Assembly (NCBI GenBank): GCA_002329245.1
Contig: DCTG01000141.1
Span: 171 to 16,080, forward strand
DNA: 15,910 nt
Direction: 5' to 3'
DNA from: Clostridiales bacterium UBA1446
GTDB taxonomy: Bacteria > Bacillota > Clostridia > Oscillospirales > Oscillospiraceae
Shown: positions 7,270-14,055 of the stretch, in pieces
Layout: every line of letters starts with the position of its first letter
Numbering within the stretch: the stretch's first letter is position 1
Made by a program: the position numbers and the translations under genes
Notes under the pieces: generated by a model
Told to the model about the DNA's origin: nothing
The model's database searches: none
The model's input: only the letters and a program-made list of their open reading frames with translations

Positions 7270-7300
7270 ATCCGGCAAGCGGTTTTACCGCTTGCCGGAT
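7270..7300 (+). terminator. Rho-independent terminator of the five-gene operon
   Basis: A perfect 13-bp stem (7270-7282 with 7288-7300, arm ATCCGGCAAGCGG) closes a TTTTA loop and is followed by TTCTTGTTTC. It lies 21 nt after the MurE-NAGK stop and marks the end of the operon. Confidence 0.92.
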
Positions 7301-7494
7301 TTCTTGTTTCAAATTCCTCGGCGCTCCAAGGGGGCGTAATAGAGATGGGAAAAACTCCGGCAAGCCGAGGTCGTCGCGCCCTGCCGGCGCAACAGCAGCG
7401 TTAGCATCTGCAACGGAAAATGGCGGGGAAAAGAACGGCGGTACGCTGAGGGCAGCGTACCCAATATCTTTCAGTATGGGGGGATTGCGCCTAA

Positions 7495-7545
7495 AAGGAG
7501 GCCCCCTTCAGTCGGCTCCGCCGACAGCTCCCCGCAAGGGAGAGC
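7495..7545. repeat. Interspersed REP-like repeat with two hairpins
   Basis: The stretch AAGGAGGCCCCCTTCAGTCG onward has two small hairpins: GTCGGC-TCC-GCCGAC (7511-7525) and CTCCC-CGCAA-GGGAG (7528-7542). This arrangement (a C-rich lead, CAGTCGGC..GCCGACAGCTCC, then a CCC..GGG hairpin) resembles a repeat I know as widely dispersed between genes in gut Oscillospiraceae-type genomes. Only one copy lies in this window, so repetition itself is from memory rather than seen here. Confidence 0.55.
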
Positions 7546-7647
7546 TTATATTGCGGGGATGGAGATAAAGGAAACGTTGCAAAAGGAGCATCCGGGTTGG
7601 GCTCATACGAACGACGGACCCGATGCATACGTTTATGCATGTCCAAG

Positions 7648-7695
7648 CCGTATCGGGCATACATTTTACCGGACACAAGAAAGTATCCGATACGG
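7648..7695 (+). promoter_or_regulatory. Hairpin overlapping the spoIIP ribosome binding site
   Basis: CCGTATCGG (7648-7656) pairs with CCGATACGG (7687-7695), and ATAC (7659-7662) with GTAT (7683-7686). This gives 13 pairs with a 2-nt bulge and a 20-nt loop. The 3' arm includes the first two G's of the spoIIP GGGAGGA site (7694-7700). It could lower translation if the transcript starts upstream of 7648. If transcription starts from the sigma-E-like box at 7658 the hairpin would not form. Confidence 0.4.
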
Positions 7696-7707
7696 GAGGA
7701 CAAAGCC

Positions 7708-8943
7708 ATGCGCACAGCGAAACGCACACGGCCGCGGGACGGGCAGATTTTGCGCCTGCTGCGGCGCTCCGCCGCTTTTTTTACCGCGACGGTGACGATT
7801 TGGGTCTTTTACGCCACCACCGAGCCGGAACTCTCTTCCGAACTGCTCTCCTCTCTGGCGGAGAGTCCGTCCTTTGTCGCCGCGGCCCTGCGGGCGGAAC
7901 TCGGCCGCCCCGAAACGGAGCAAAGCGTCCTGAAGCAGCTAAGCTGGTGGCAGTCCGTCGTCTTAGCCGAAGCCGTGCTATTAAGAGACGGGGAAACCGC
8001 GGTCGGCAGCTTTTTAAGCGAGCGAACCACGGCGGATAAGAAAGATCCCCCCACGCCGGCAAATTTACCGGCCAGTGAAAACGGAGACATGGGAGTCCTA
8101 TTGGAGGACGAGGGAGAAGAAGAATTCCATATTCCCGCGATGCCGGAAACGGAGAACAACAGTCATATTGTAGAGCGGACGCTGCTGCCCGGCACTTCGT
8201 CCCATTTCGTCTCGGCGGGCGGAGTCTTTCTCAATAACCGCGCCGGAAAGGAGCTTGACTGGGACGCGCTTGCCGCGGAACCTCTGTCGCTTTCGCTCGA
8301 GGACGCGCCTCAGGTGCTCATCTACCATACGCACGGCAGCGAGGCGTATGCCCCGGAGGGAAAGGACCTGTATACCGAGACGGACACCGCGCGCACGAAC
8401 AACAACGCCTACAACATGGTCCGGGTGGGCGACGAGCTTGCCGCCGTACTGAAGGCAAACGGCATCTCGGTGATTCATGACCGGACTCTCTACGATTATC
8501 CGGAATACAACAATTCCTACTCCCGGTCGTTAAAGGGAATGCTCGCCTATCAGGAAAAATATCCGTCCATCCGGGTTATGCTTGACCTGCACCGGGACGC
8601 CCTTGTTTCCACAGACGGCACCATTTACAAAACCGTCACCACCGTGGACGGAGAAAAGGTCGCCCAGCTTCTCCTCGTGGTCGGGAGCGACGCCGGAGGG
8701 CAGAAGCACCCCAAGTGGAAGGAAAACCTGAAATTTGCCCTCGCGCTGCAGCGCGAGCTGAACAACTCCTGGCCCGACCTCGCCCGCCCCATTACGCTGC
8801 GCAGCTCCCGCTTCAACCAGCAGGTCAGCACCGGCGCCCTTTTAATCGAGGTGGGAACACACGGAAACTCCCTGCAGGAGGCGCTGCGCAGCGCGCGGCT
8901 TTTGGGCTATTCCCTCAGCACTTTGCTGCTGCGTCAATCCTGA
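7708..8943 (+). CDS. spoIIP: SpoIIP, stage II sporulation protein P (engulfment peptidoglycan hydrolase)
   Basis: A 411-residue membrane-anchored amidase/endopeptidase that works with SpoIID and SpoIIM to thin septal peptidoglycan and drive forespore engulfment. A basic N-terminus precedes one membrane segment (about 21-37, SAAFFTATVTIWVFYATT), followed by a variable acidic linker. The SpoIIP domain, related to zinc amidases, starts near residue 190. Its motifs are LIYHTHGSEAY (His207, Glu212), VMLDLHRDAL (His295) and LLIEVGTHGNSLQEA (Glu381), the expected metal and catalytic positions. The start ATG at 7708 was chosen for GGGAGGA 8 nt upstream; an in-frame extension back to 7597 has no comparable site and lies in non-coding-like sequence. 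The gene stands alone here, without the gpr neighbour found in Bacillus. Its presence implies the organism can, or recently could, form endospores. Confidence 0.96.
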   Translation: MRTAKRTRPRDGQILRLLRRSAAFFTATVTIWVFYATTEPELSSELLSSLAESPSFVAAALRAELGRPETEQSVLKQLSWWQSVVLAEAVLLRDGETAVGSFLSERTTADKKDPPTPANLPASENGDMGVLLEDEGEEEFHIPAMPETENNSHIVERTLLPGTSSHFVSAGGVFLNNRAGKELDWDALAAEPLSLSLEDAPQVLIYHTHGSEAYAPEGKDLYTETDTARTNNNAYNMVRVGDELAAVLKANGISVIHDRTLYDYPEYNNSYSRSLKGMLAYQEKYPSIRVMLDLHRDALVSTDGTIYKTVTTVDGEKVAQLLLVVGSDAGGQKHPKWKENLKFALALQRELNNSWPDLARPITLRSSRFNQQVSTGALLIEVGTHGNSLQEALRSARLLGYSLSTLLLRQS

Positions 8944-8994
8944 CCGCGCGCCGCAGCACCTTCCCCGCCGAACGGGATGAAGAGCCTTCGCGTT

Positions 8995-9933
8995 CTATGT
9001 CGAAAGCGAATGCGGAAGGCGCTCGCCTTTTCCCCGGTCGAAGAGCAGCTGGCCGTACCCAATGAGCGCGACGGCGCTTAAGATCAGACATAGTCCGAGG
9101 AGTTTTTCCCAGTTCACCGGCTCCCGGAGGATCAGAACGCTCAGGAGCATGGCAACCGCCGGCTCCAAGGTTGCGATAATGGAGGCCTCTCCGTTCCCCG
9201 TTCCGGTAAGTCCCTTCGTATAAAGCACATACGGCAAAAGCGCCGTTAAAATCCCCAGCCCGGCCGCCGCGGCCCAGGAGCCGGGCGTCTGCAGGGCGGC
9301 CGTTATCCGCGCGGGGGACGAGATCAAAACGGAGGCGGCCGCGGCAAACAGAAACGTGTAAAACGCAATGGTCATGCTTCCATATCTGCGCAGCGCCAGC
9401 CTGCCGAAGATCGTGTAGAGCGCGTAGGACAGCCCGGACCCCAAGCCAAACAGAATTCCCGCCGGGGGATACCCTCCGGAGGCGCCGAGAACGCCCGACA
9501 TGACGGCGCATCCGGGCAGCGTCAGGAAAAGCGCGGCAACCTTGATTTTTGTCAGCCTTTCCCGGAATAATAGGGCGGAGAGCAAGACGACGAACGCGGG
9601 GGCGGTGTAGAGCAGCACGGCGGCCACGGACATCGAAGTGCGCTCTATGGCCGACAGGTAGCAATAGTTGAGCAGGAAGAAGCTCAAGATCCCCGTCCCG
9701 AAAAACATCCAGATATCCCGCAAGCGGATGCGCAGCTTTCTTCTGTCCGTCAGAAGCAGAAAGAGAAACAATCCCGCCGCCGCGGTCCCCGTTCTCAACA
9801 GGACGATATCGCCGCGCGCAAGCCCGTAAGCCGACAAGAGATGAAAAAAGACCCCCAGACTTCCCCACAGCGCGGCAGAGGCCGCAACGCAGCCCACGGC
9901 GGCCGTACGGCCCGTCTGTTTACGCTCGTCCAT
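8995..9933 (-). CDS. EamA/DMT-family transporter
   Basis: A 312-residue polytopic membrane protein with about ten hydrophobic segments arranged as two EamA repeats. The first repeat begins AASAALWGSLGVFFHLL and contains SFFLLNYCYLSAIERTSMSVAAVLLYTAPAF. The second begins at LFGLGSGLSYALYTIFG and ends with ASIIATLEPAVAMLLSVLILREP, the family signature around E-P near the end of TM9. Members export or import metabolites such as amino acids; the substrate cannot be told from sequence. GGGGGAG precedes the ATG at 9931-9933. The gene is convergent with spoIIP (51-nt gap, no clear terminator between) and starts about 70 nt after the khpB terminator on the same strand. No convincing promoter was seen, so read-through is possible. 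Confidence 0.92.
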   Translation of the reverse strand: MDERKQTGRTAAVGCVAASAALWGSLGVFFHLLSAYGLARGDIVLLRTGTAAAGLFLFLLLTDRRKLRIRLRDIWMFFGTGILSFFLLNYCYLSAIERTSMSVAAVLLYTAPAFVVLLSALLFRERLTKIKVAALFLTLPGCAVMSGVLGASGGYPPAGILFGLGSGLSYALYTIFGRLALRRYGSMTIAFYTFLFAAAASVLISSPARITAALQTPGSWAAAAGLGILTALLPYVLYTKGLTGTGNGEASIIATLEPAVAMLLSVLILREPVNWEKLLGLCLILSAVALIGYGQLLFDRGKGERLPHSLST

Positions 9934-10003
9934 GTTCCCGTCTCCCCCTCAAAATGCCGTTAAGAAACCTAAAACGCCGCACGGATGGCAGCCTTCCGCA
10001 AAA

Positions 10004-10032
10004 AAACGTGCCGGACAGTATCCGGCACGTTT
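10004..10032 (-). terminator. Rho-independent terminator of the rpmH-khpB operon
   Basis: A 12-bp perfect stem (10004-10015 with 10021-10032, AAACGTGCCGGA) closes a 5-nt loop. On the minus strand the stem runs into seven T's. It lies 15 nt past the khpB stop. Confidence 0.92.
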
Positions 10033-10047
10033 CGTCTTATACTGAAC

Positions 10048-10701
10048 TTAGGTAAGAGGCGCGTGCGGTCCGCCTTTGCTGAACGCGACCACAACCCGGC
10101 GGTTCGGCTCCGTTCCGGTCGAATAGGTAACGATGTTTTCCCAGTCCTGCAGGGCGGCGTGAATCACGTGCCGTTCGTAGGCGTTCATCGGTTCCAACAT
10201 CACGTTCTTGCGGTACTTTGAGACCTTCCCCGCGACCTTTTCCGCCAGACGCTGGAGGGATTCCTCCCGCTTCTGCCGGTAATTCTCGGCGTCAATCTGA
10301 ATCCTGACCCGCTTTTCCTGTCCAAAGTTTACGGCATAATTCGTAATCTGCTGAATCGCGTCCAAGGTTTCGCCGCGGCGGCCGATCAGGTGTCCCAATT
10401 TGCCTCCGGCCAATTCAACCGAAAAGCTGCCGTCTTCGTTTTCCATGATCTTCGGCCGCGCCTCGCTGTTCATCCGCGTTAAAAGACCCGTCAGAAACTC
10501 TTCCAGGCGTTCCGCCCGGGACGGCTCCGTGGAATACGTGACGCGCACCCGCGCCAAGGTTCCGCCCAAGCCTAAAAAACCGCTTTTTGCGCGCTCAAGG
10601 ATTTCGACTGATACCGCATCCCGGTCCAAGCCAAGCTGATCCAGCGCCGTCTGAATCGCTTCCTCCTCCGTTTTTCCGCAGGTCTCAATCCATTGATTCA
10701 T
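10048..10701 (-). CDS. khpB: KhpB/Jag/EloR RNA-binding protein
   Basis: A 217-residue RNA-binding protein of the SpoIIIJ-associated (Jag) family. In streptococci it acts with KhpA to control elongation and division. Three domains are visible. Jag_N (1-54) carries the typical AKSGFLGLGG. A KH domain (about 80-150) has the GxxG loop as LIGRRGETLDAIQ (GRRG 107-110). The C-terminal R3H domain (about 150-210) contains NAYERHVIHAALQ with the R-x3-H signature. The start ATG at 10699-10701 was chosen for AGGGGG 8-9 nt upstream; reading back in frame adds only a low-complexity stretch antisense-like to the yidC tail. The gene begins 13 nt after the yidC stop and is last in the operon. Confidence 0.95.
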   Translation of the reverse strand: MNQWIETCGKTEEEAIQTALDQLGLDRDAVSVEILERAKSGFLGLGGTLARVRVTYSTEPSRAERLEEFLTGLLTRMNSEARPKIMENEDGSFSVELAGGKLGHLIGRRGETLDAIQQITNYAVNFGQEKRVRIQIDAENYRQKREESLQRLAEKVAGKVSKYRKNVMLEPMNAYERHVIHAALQDWENIVTYSTGTEPNRRVVVAFSKGGPHAPLT

Positions 10702-10714
10702 AAGGCACACCCCC

Positions 10715-12088
10715 TTATTTATCTTCCTCGTCCGATCCCTCTTCGGACTCCTCGTCGGATTCGTCGGCGGCTTCGCCGGCGAATTCCTCTTCATATTCCG
10801 CTTCTTCCTCTTCCCCCGCGGCTTCGATATCTTCGCCGCCGTCCTCTTCGGGCAGGCTCAAAACGGTCTTCGTTACCGCCGGTTCCCCGGTTTCCGTCCC
10901 CGGGGCCGGCATCGCTTCCGCTTCCCGGACTATCTGCGCGTCCTGCTCCATGGAAAGTTCCGCGGCTAAAAGCTTTTCATTGCGCTCATCCGCAAAGCGG
11001 TTGGGATCATATGCCCGGCCTCTTGCATAGGGACGGTTGTCCACACGCCCCCGATCCGTCGTGGGCTCCGCAGCCGGTTTGCTCTTCTTCTGCTGCGCCT
11101 GCTTCTTCCCGCCCTTCGTCTTGGCAGCCAAGGCTTTTTGGGCAATGGCCTCGGCCCGGCGGCGCTTTTCTTCTTCCGCCTCGAGCCGCTCCAATTCGGC
11201 GCGTTTTGCTTCATCCGCTTCAAATTTTGCCTTCAGGCGCCTGCCGACGAAATACTCCTGAAGAATGGTCAGCAGGTTGTTGACGATCCAGTAGATGCCA
11301 AGCCCCGCCGGCATGACGAAGCCGATCCAGACGGAGATCAGGGGCATCGTATACAGCATCTGTTTGCTTGTGCGGTCCGCAATGGCATTTCCCGTGCTAG
11401 TGGAGGTCGCGTTGGTCTTCATGCCGATGCGGGCGGAGAAAAAGGCCGTCGCGCCCGAGATGAACGGAATCAGGAAAAGTCCGATAAATGCCCAGGTGAA
11501 GGAGCCGTACTTAAAGATATTGATCTGCGGTATCTGCGACAGGTCGATTCCCAAAAAGTTGAATTGAATGTCGATAAGCTCCGGAATTTTCGCCCGGAAC
11601 GCCGCGAAATGATCCGAAATATACCGCGCCATCTCGAGTTCTTCATAGGACTGATTGGAAACCAGCGTAATGCCCATATCGGTGAGCATCGTTCGGACCA
11701 ATTCGATTTTTTCCGCGGCCAAATTCATAAGATTGGTCAGCGGCTTCCGGATCACCGTATACAGGGCGATCATGACCGGCAGGGGCAAAAGGCTCCAGAG
11801 ACAGCCGCCCAACGGGCTGACGTTCTCCTGTTTATAGAGCTTCTGCATCTCCTCGTTGTAACGCATCCGGTCTTTCCCGTACTGCTTCTGAAGCTGCTGC
11901 AGCTTCGGATTCAGACGGGACATCTGCATCATGCTCTTTTTTCCCTTGATGGAAAACGGAAGCAGAATCAGTTTCGCCACCACGGCGAAGAGGACCAGCG
12001 CAAGGCCGTAACTGCCGGTGAAATAGTAAAACTGCAGCAGCAGCCAGGAAAATGGCTTAATGATAATCGCGTTCCAAAGTTGTCCCAA
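10715..12088 (-). CDS. yidC: YidC/Oxa1-family membrane protein insertase with long charged tail
   Basis: A 457-residue insertase for membrane proteins, used with SecYEG or alone. The hydrophobic core has the Oxa1 layout: TM1 about 26-46 (GLALVLFAVVAKLILLPFSI), the cytoplasmic hairpin MMQMSRLNPKLQQLQKQYG, TM2 around LWSLLPLPVMIALYTVI (98-113), TM3 about 196-216, and the TM4/TM5 pair 245-280 (MLYTMPLISVWIGFVMPAGL, IYWIVNNLLTILQEYF). The usual charged residue of the substrate groove is Lys39 rather than the common Arg. No lipoprotein signal is present. Residues 284-340 are a Lys/Arg/Glu-rich likely coiled coil, and 411-457 is strongly acidic (26 of 47 Asp/Glu). The start is TTG (12086-12088) with AGGAGGTG 9 nt upstream; no in-frame ATG is nearby. 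Confidence 0.96.
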   Translation of the reverse strand: MGQLWNAIIIKPFSWLLLQFYYFTGSYGLALVLFAVVAKLILLPFSIKGKKSMMQMSRLNPKLQQLQKQYGKDRMRYNEEMQKLYKQENVSPLGGCLWSLLPLPVMIALYTVIRKPLTNLMNLAAEKIELVRTMLTDMGITLVSNQSYEELEMARYISDHFAAFRAKIPELIDIQFNFLGIDLSQIPQINIFKYGSFTWAFIGLFLIPFISGATAFFSARIGMKTNATSTSTGNAIADRTSKQMLYTMPLISVWIGFVMPAGLGIYWIVNNLLTILQEYFVGRRLKAKFEADEAKRAELERLEAEEEKRRRAEAIAQKALAAKTKGGKKQAQQKKSKPAAEPTTDRGRVDNRPYARGRAYDPNRFADERNEKLLAAELSMEQDAQIVREAEAMPAPGTETGEPAVTKTVLSLPEEDGGEDIEAAGEEEEAEYEEEFAGEAADESDEESEEGSDEEDK

Positions 12089-12113
12089 TCGGATGCACCT
12101 CCTGAATTACCGG

Positions 12114-12323
12114 TTATGGCACCGGATCAAACCCGCCCTTGCAAAAAGGGTTGCAGCGGAGTACGCGCCAGAGCGCCATCAGGCCGCCGCGCAGCGCGCC
12201 GTAACGTTCCACCGCTTCCAAGGCGTATGCCGAGCAGGTGGGAACAAACCGGCAGCAGGGCCGCCGGATGGGGGATATATAATTCCGGTAGATCCGGATC
12301 AGAAAAAGAAGAATTTTTTTCAT
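12114..12323 (-). CDS. yidD: YidD, membrane protein insertion efficiency factor
   Basis: A 69-residue protein showing the near-invariant YidD pattern: an amphipathic N-terminus ([18 protein letters not shown]), then [47 protein letters not shown]. It assists YidC-dependent insertion at the inner leaflet. Cysteines in PTCS and CNPF are conserved in the family. The gene lies 28 nt after rnpA and 25 nt before yidC in the usual order. Its ribosome binding site (GGAAGAAGG) is weaker than those of its neighbours. Confidence 0.96.
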   Translation of the reverse strand: MKKILLFLIRIYRNYISPIRRPCCRFVPTCSAYALEAVERYGALRGGLMALWRVLRCNPFCKGGFDPVP

Positions 12324-12351
12324 ACCGCGCGCCTTCTTCCGTTTAACCGGA

Positions 12352-12705
12352 TTACTGCTGCCGCTCTTCGGAAAGGGTCAGGCCTAACCGCTGCGCCAGC
12401 GAAAGAAAGCTCTGTTCCAGCTGCCCGTACCTTGCGTACACCGCCTTGACCCGCGCGACAATCACAATGTCGCAGCCTTTGCGGAACTTGTCCTCGTTAA
12501 GCCGATAGATCTCTTTCAGGCGTCTTCGAACCCGGTTCCGTTTGACCGCGTTCCCGAGCTTTGCTCCCACCGTGATTCCGAGGCGGTTGCGATGCAAGCC
12601 GTTTTTTCGGACATAGAGCGCAAGATAGGGCGACGCAGCGCTTTTTCCTTTGGAATAGAGGCGCCTGAATTCATAGTTTCGCTTCAGGGCTTCTGTATAC
12701 TTCAT
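12352..12705 (-). CDS. rnpA: RnpA, ribonuclease P protein component
   Basis: A 117-residue basic protein subunit of RNase P, which binds the pre-tRNA 5' leader and helps the catalytic RNA remove it. The family signature is clear: [12 protein letters not shown] near the N-terminus (leader-binding cleft), [24 protein letters not shown] (the RNR motif) in the middle, and GCDIVIVAR towards the end. Length is normal. AAGGAGG lies about 6 nt before the ATG. It follows rpmH after an unusually structured 160-nt spacer and shares its promoter. Confidence 0.97.
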   Translation of the reverse strand: MKYTEALKRNYEFRRLYSKGKSAASPYLALYVRKNGLHRNRLGITVGAKLGNAVKRNRVRRRLKEIYRLNEDKFRKGCDIVIVARVKAVYARYGQLEQSFLSLAQRLGLTLSEERQQ

Positions 12706-12745
12706 AACGGGCCTCCTTCCGGAGAGGAAAAAGACGATTTAAGCC

Positions 12746-12863
12746 AAGGCCGTTTTGACGCTTTCGCCCCACGGCTGAAGCTTAAGAAAGTCCGTGCATA
12801 CAACCCAGGGGCGAAAGGAATCGTCCTTCGCCCCTAAAAAGACTTTCACCCAAAAACGGCCTT
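12746..12863 (-). ncRNA. Predicted three-way-junction RNA element between rpmH and rnpA
   Basis: On the minus-strand transcript the spacer can fold as P1 (arms 12863-12851 and 12757-12746, AAGGCCGTTTTTG with CAAAACGGCCTT, one bulged base) enclosing two arms. The first arm is P2 (12847-12841 with 12792-12786, GAAAGTC/GACTTTC) leading to P3 (12835-12824 with 12819-12807, 12 pairs, CGAT loop). The second is P4 (12781-12773 with 12768-12760, with a small internal loop). P1 begins two bases after the rpmH stop. The P3 3' strand can also pair perfectly over 10 bases (CTTTCGCCCC, 12817-12808) with 12770-12761, an alternative to P3 and P4. No U-run makes it a terminator. Found by reading complementary segments only; no energy calculation or alignment was possible. 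Confidence 0.5.
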
Positions 12864-12865
12864 CC

Positions 12866-13000
12866 TCAATGGGTTAATCTTGCACGGCCCTTGGCCCTGC
12901 GACGCGCCAGCACCTTGCGTCCGTTTCTGGTGTGCATTCTTTTCCGAAAACCATGCTCCTTGGAGCGCTGGCGTTTCTTGGGCTGATAGGTGCGCAACAT
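12866..13000 (-). CDS. rpmH: Ribosomal protein bL34
   Basis: A 44-residue large-subunit protein with the typical sequence [21 protein letters not shown] at the N-terminus, continuing [23 protein letters not shown]. It is complete and very basic. The ATG at 12998-13000 has AGGAGG 9 nt upstream. It heads the rpmH-rnpA-yidD-yidC-khpB operon, directly downstream of a consensus promoter. In most bacteria the divergent neighbour is dnaA and the origin; here the next gene upstream is a lipid kinase on the same strand. Confidence 0.98.
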   Translation of the reverse strand: MLRTYQPKKRQRSKEHGFRKRMHTRNGRKVLARRRAKGRARLTH

Positions 13001-13034
13001 GGACAAATACCTCCTGTAATAGAGTGCAAAAGTC

Positions 13035-13064
13035 ATTATACCCTATTACTTTTCGGCATGTCAA
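13035..13064 (-). promoter_or_regulatory. Consensus sigma-A promoter of the rpmH operon
   Basis: On the minus strand a perfect TTGACA (13064-13059) and a perfect TATAAT (13040-13035) are separated by 18 nt. The start would be near 13028, about 28 nt before the rpmH ATG. This fits a strong, ribosomal-protein-type promoter. Confidence 0.93.
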
Positions 13065-13118
13065 CCATAATTTCAGGTAATTTCGCTGCCGGCTGTGCCG
13101 CCGCGAATCCGGCGGGAA

Positions 13119-14027
13119 TCAGAGCGCGTTTCCCGGCTCCGGGTTCCTCAGGATCACCAAAGCCTGCTTCCGGTTTTCCACCTGCGCTTCGCTCAGTTTT
13201 CCGCCAAACTCCCCGTCGAGCGTCCAGGGAACGGGCTCGGACGACGAAAAGTGAATCCGGGAGGCGGAGAAGGAATATCCCTCCGCCTGCGTCAGCTTCT
13301 GCTGCATCAGCGCAGTCAGTAGACGCTGCCATGCCACGGTCGATTTCGGCGTTTTGATCAGGGTCACCTCAAACAGGCCGTCGTTTAAATGGATTCCCTT
13401 GGGGATGAGCCCCCGGAATCCTCCCACGGAGGTTGAGTTCGTCACCATTCCGAAAATAAAATCGTCCTCTATGGTCTCGTCCTTATATTCTATTTTCATC
13501 CGATAGGACGTGATGTTGTGCAGGTGCGTCATCCCCTGGATGATATAGGCCAAGTGACCCAATACATTTTTAAACTCCTGGGGCGTTTCGTACGCCACGT
13601 CGGTAAACACGCCGAACGCGGCGATATAGGTAAAATACCGGTCGTTGAAACTTCCGATGTCGCAGGGAAACCGGTCGCCGTGCATAATCATCCGCGCCGC
13701 TTTCACATGCTGCGCCGGAATCTTGTGGCTGGCCGCAAAATCGTTCGCGCTCCCGGCAGGAATATAGCCGAGCGGCGGCTGCTCGGGGCAGCGCATGAGG
13801 CCGTTGACCACCTCGTTCAAGGTTCCGTCGCCGCCGGAACAGACAACGAGGGAGTAGTCCGCCCCATACTCCTGCGCAATCCGGGCGGCCTCCCCTTTTT
13901 CCTGCGTAATGAAAACGGACGACATCCATCCGGCTTTGGCAAAAACGTCAAGCACCGGAAAGAGGCTTGTTTTCGCCTGTCCCTTCCCGGACACCGGGTT
14001 TACGACGTATAAAAGATGCGGTATCAT
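13119..14027 (-). CDS. Diacylglycerol kinase-type lipid kinase (DgkB/YegS/BmrU family)
   Basis: A 302-residue cytosolic, membrane-associated lipid kinase. The N-terminal DAGK_cat domain shows VVNPVSGKGQA (9-19), the nucleotide-binding VVCSGGDGTLNEVVNGL (GGDG 65-68) and LGYIPAGSANDFAAS. The C-terminal beta-domain contains FTYIAAFGVFTDVAYETP, LNDGLFEVTLIK and PWTLDGEFGG, whose D-G-E carries the expected catalytic acid. DgkB in Bacillus recycles diacylglycerol from lipoteichoic acid synthesis to phosphatidic acid; other members use related lipids, so the exact substrate is open. GGAGGG lies about 10 nt before the ATG. It starts 28 nt after the htpG stop on the same strand, so the two may be cotranscribed. 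No strong terminator separates it from the rpmH promoter. Confidence 0.92.
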   Translation of the reverse strand: MIPHLLYVVNPVSGKGQAKTSLFPVLDVFAKAGWMSSVFITQEKGEAARIAQEYGADYSLVVCSGGDGTLNEVVNGLMRCPEQPPLGYIPAGSANDFAASHKIPAQHVKAARMIMHGDRFPCDIGSFNDRYFTYIAAFGVFTDVAYETPQEFKNVLGHLAYIIQGMTHLHNITSYRMKIEYKDETIEDDFIFGMVTNSTSVGGFRGLIPKGIHLNDGLFEVTLIKTPKSTVAWQRLLTALMQQKLTQAEGYSFSASRIHFSSSEPVPWTLDGEFGGKLSEAQVENRKQALVILRNPEPGNAL

Positions 14028-14055
14028 TCACGCAACGCCCTCCGAGAATCGTCTT

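Larger units (their letters stand above)
7301..7707. other. Hairpin-rich intergenic region, no gene seen
   Basis: About 400 bases between the operon terminator and spoIIP carry no convincing coding sequence; short ORFs here lack family resemblance or good starts. Instead there are several inverted repeats: 7316-7322/7364-7370 (CCTCGGC/GCCGAGG), 7376-7380/7386-7390 (GCGCC/GGCGC), 7441-7448/7453-7460 (GTACGCTG, AGGG loop), the repeat element at 7495-7545, 7623-7629/7634-7640 (ATGCATA/TATGCAT) and 7648-7662/7683-7695 next to the spoIIP ribosome site. The decamer TCCGGCAAGC of the terminator recurs at 7356-7365. The region must contain the spoIIP promoter. GCATACATT at 7658-7666 resembles a sigma-E -10 box, but no good matching -35 was seen. 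Confidence 0.6.

Noticed and set aside
7597..7707. N-terminally extended SpoIIP starting at 7597
   Set aside because: The extension covers the hairpins and the true ribosome site of the ATG at 7708 and has no ribosome site of its own; SpoIIP proteins normally begin with a short basic stretch before the membrane helix.
13098..13115. Terminator after the lipid kinase gene
   Set aside because: A 6-bp GC stem (CCGCCG/CGGCGG) is present, but no T-run follows on the minus strand, so it is not convincing.
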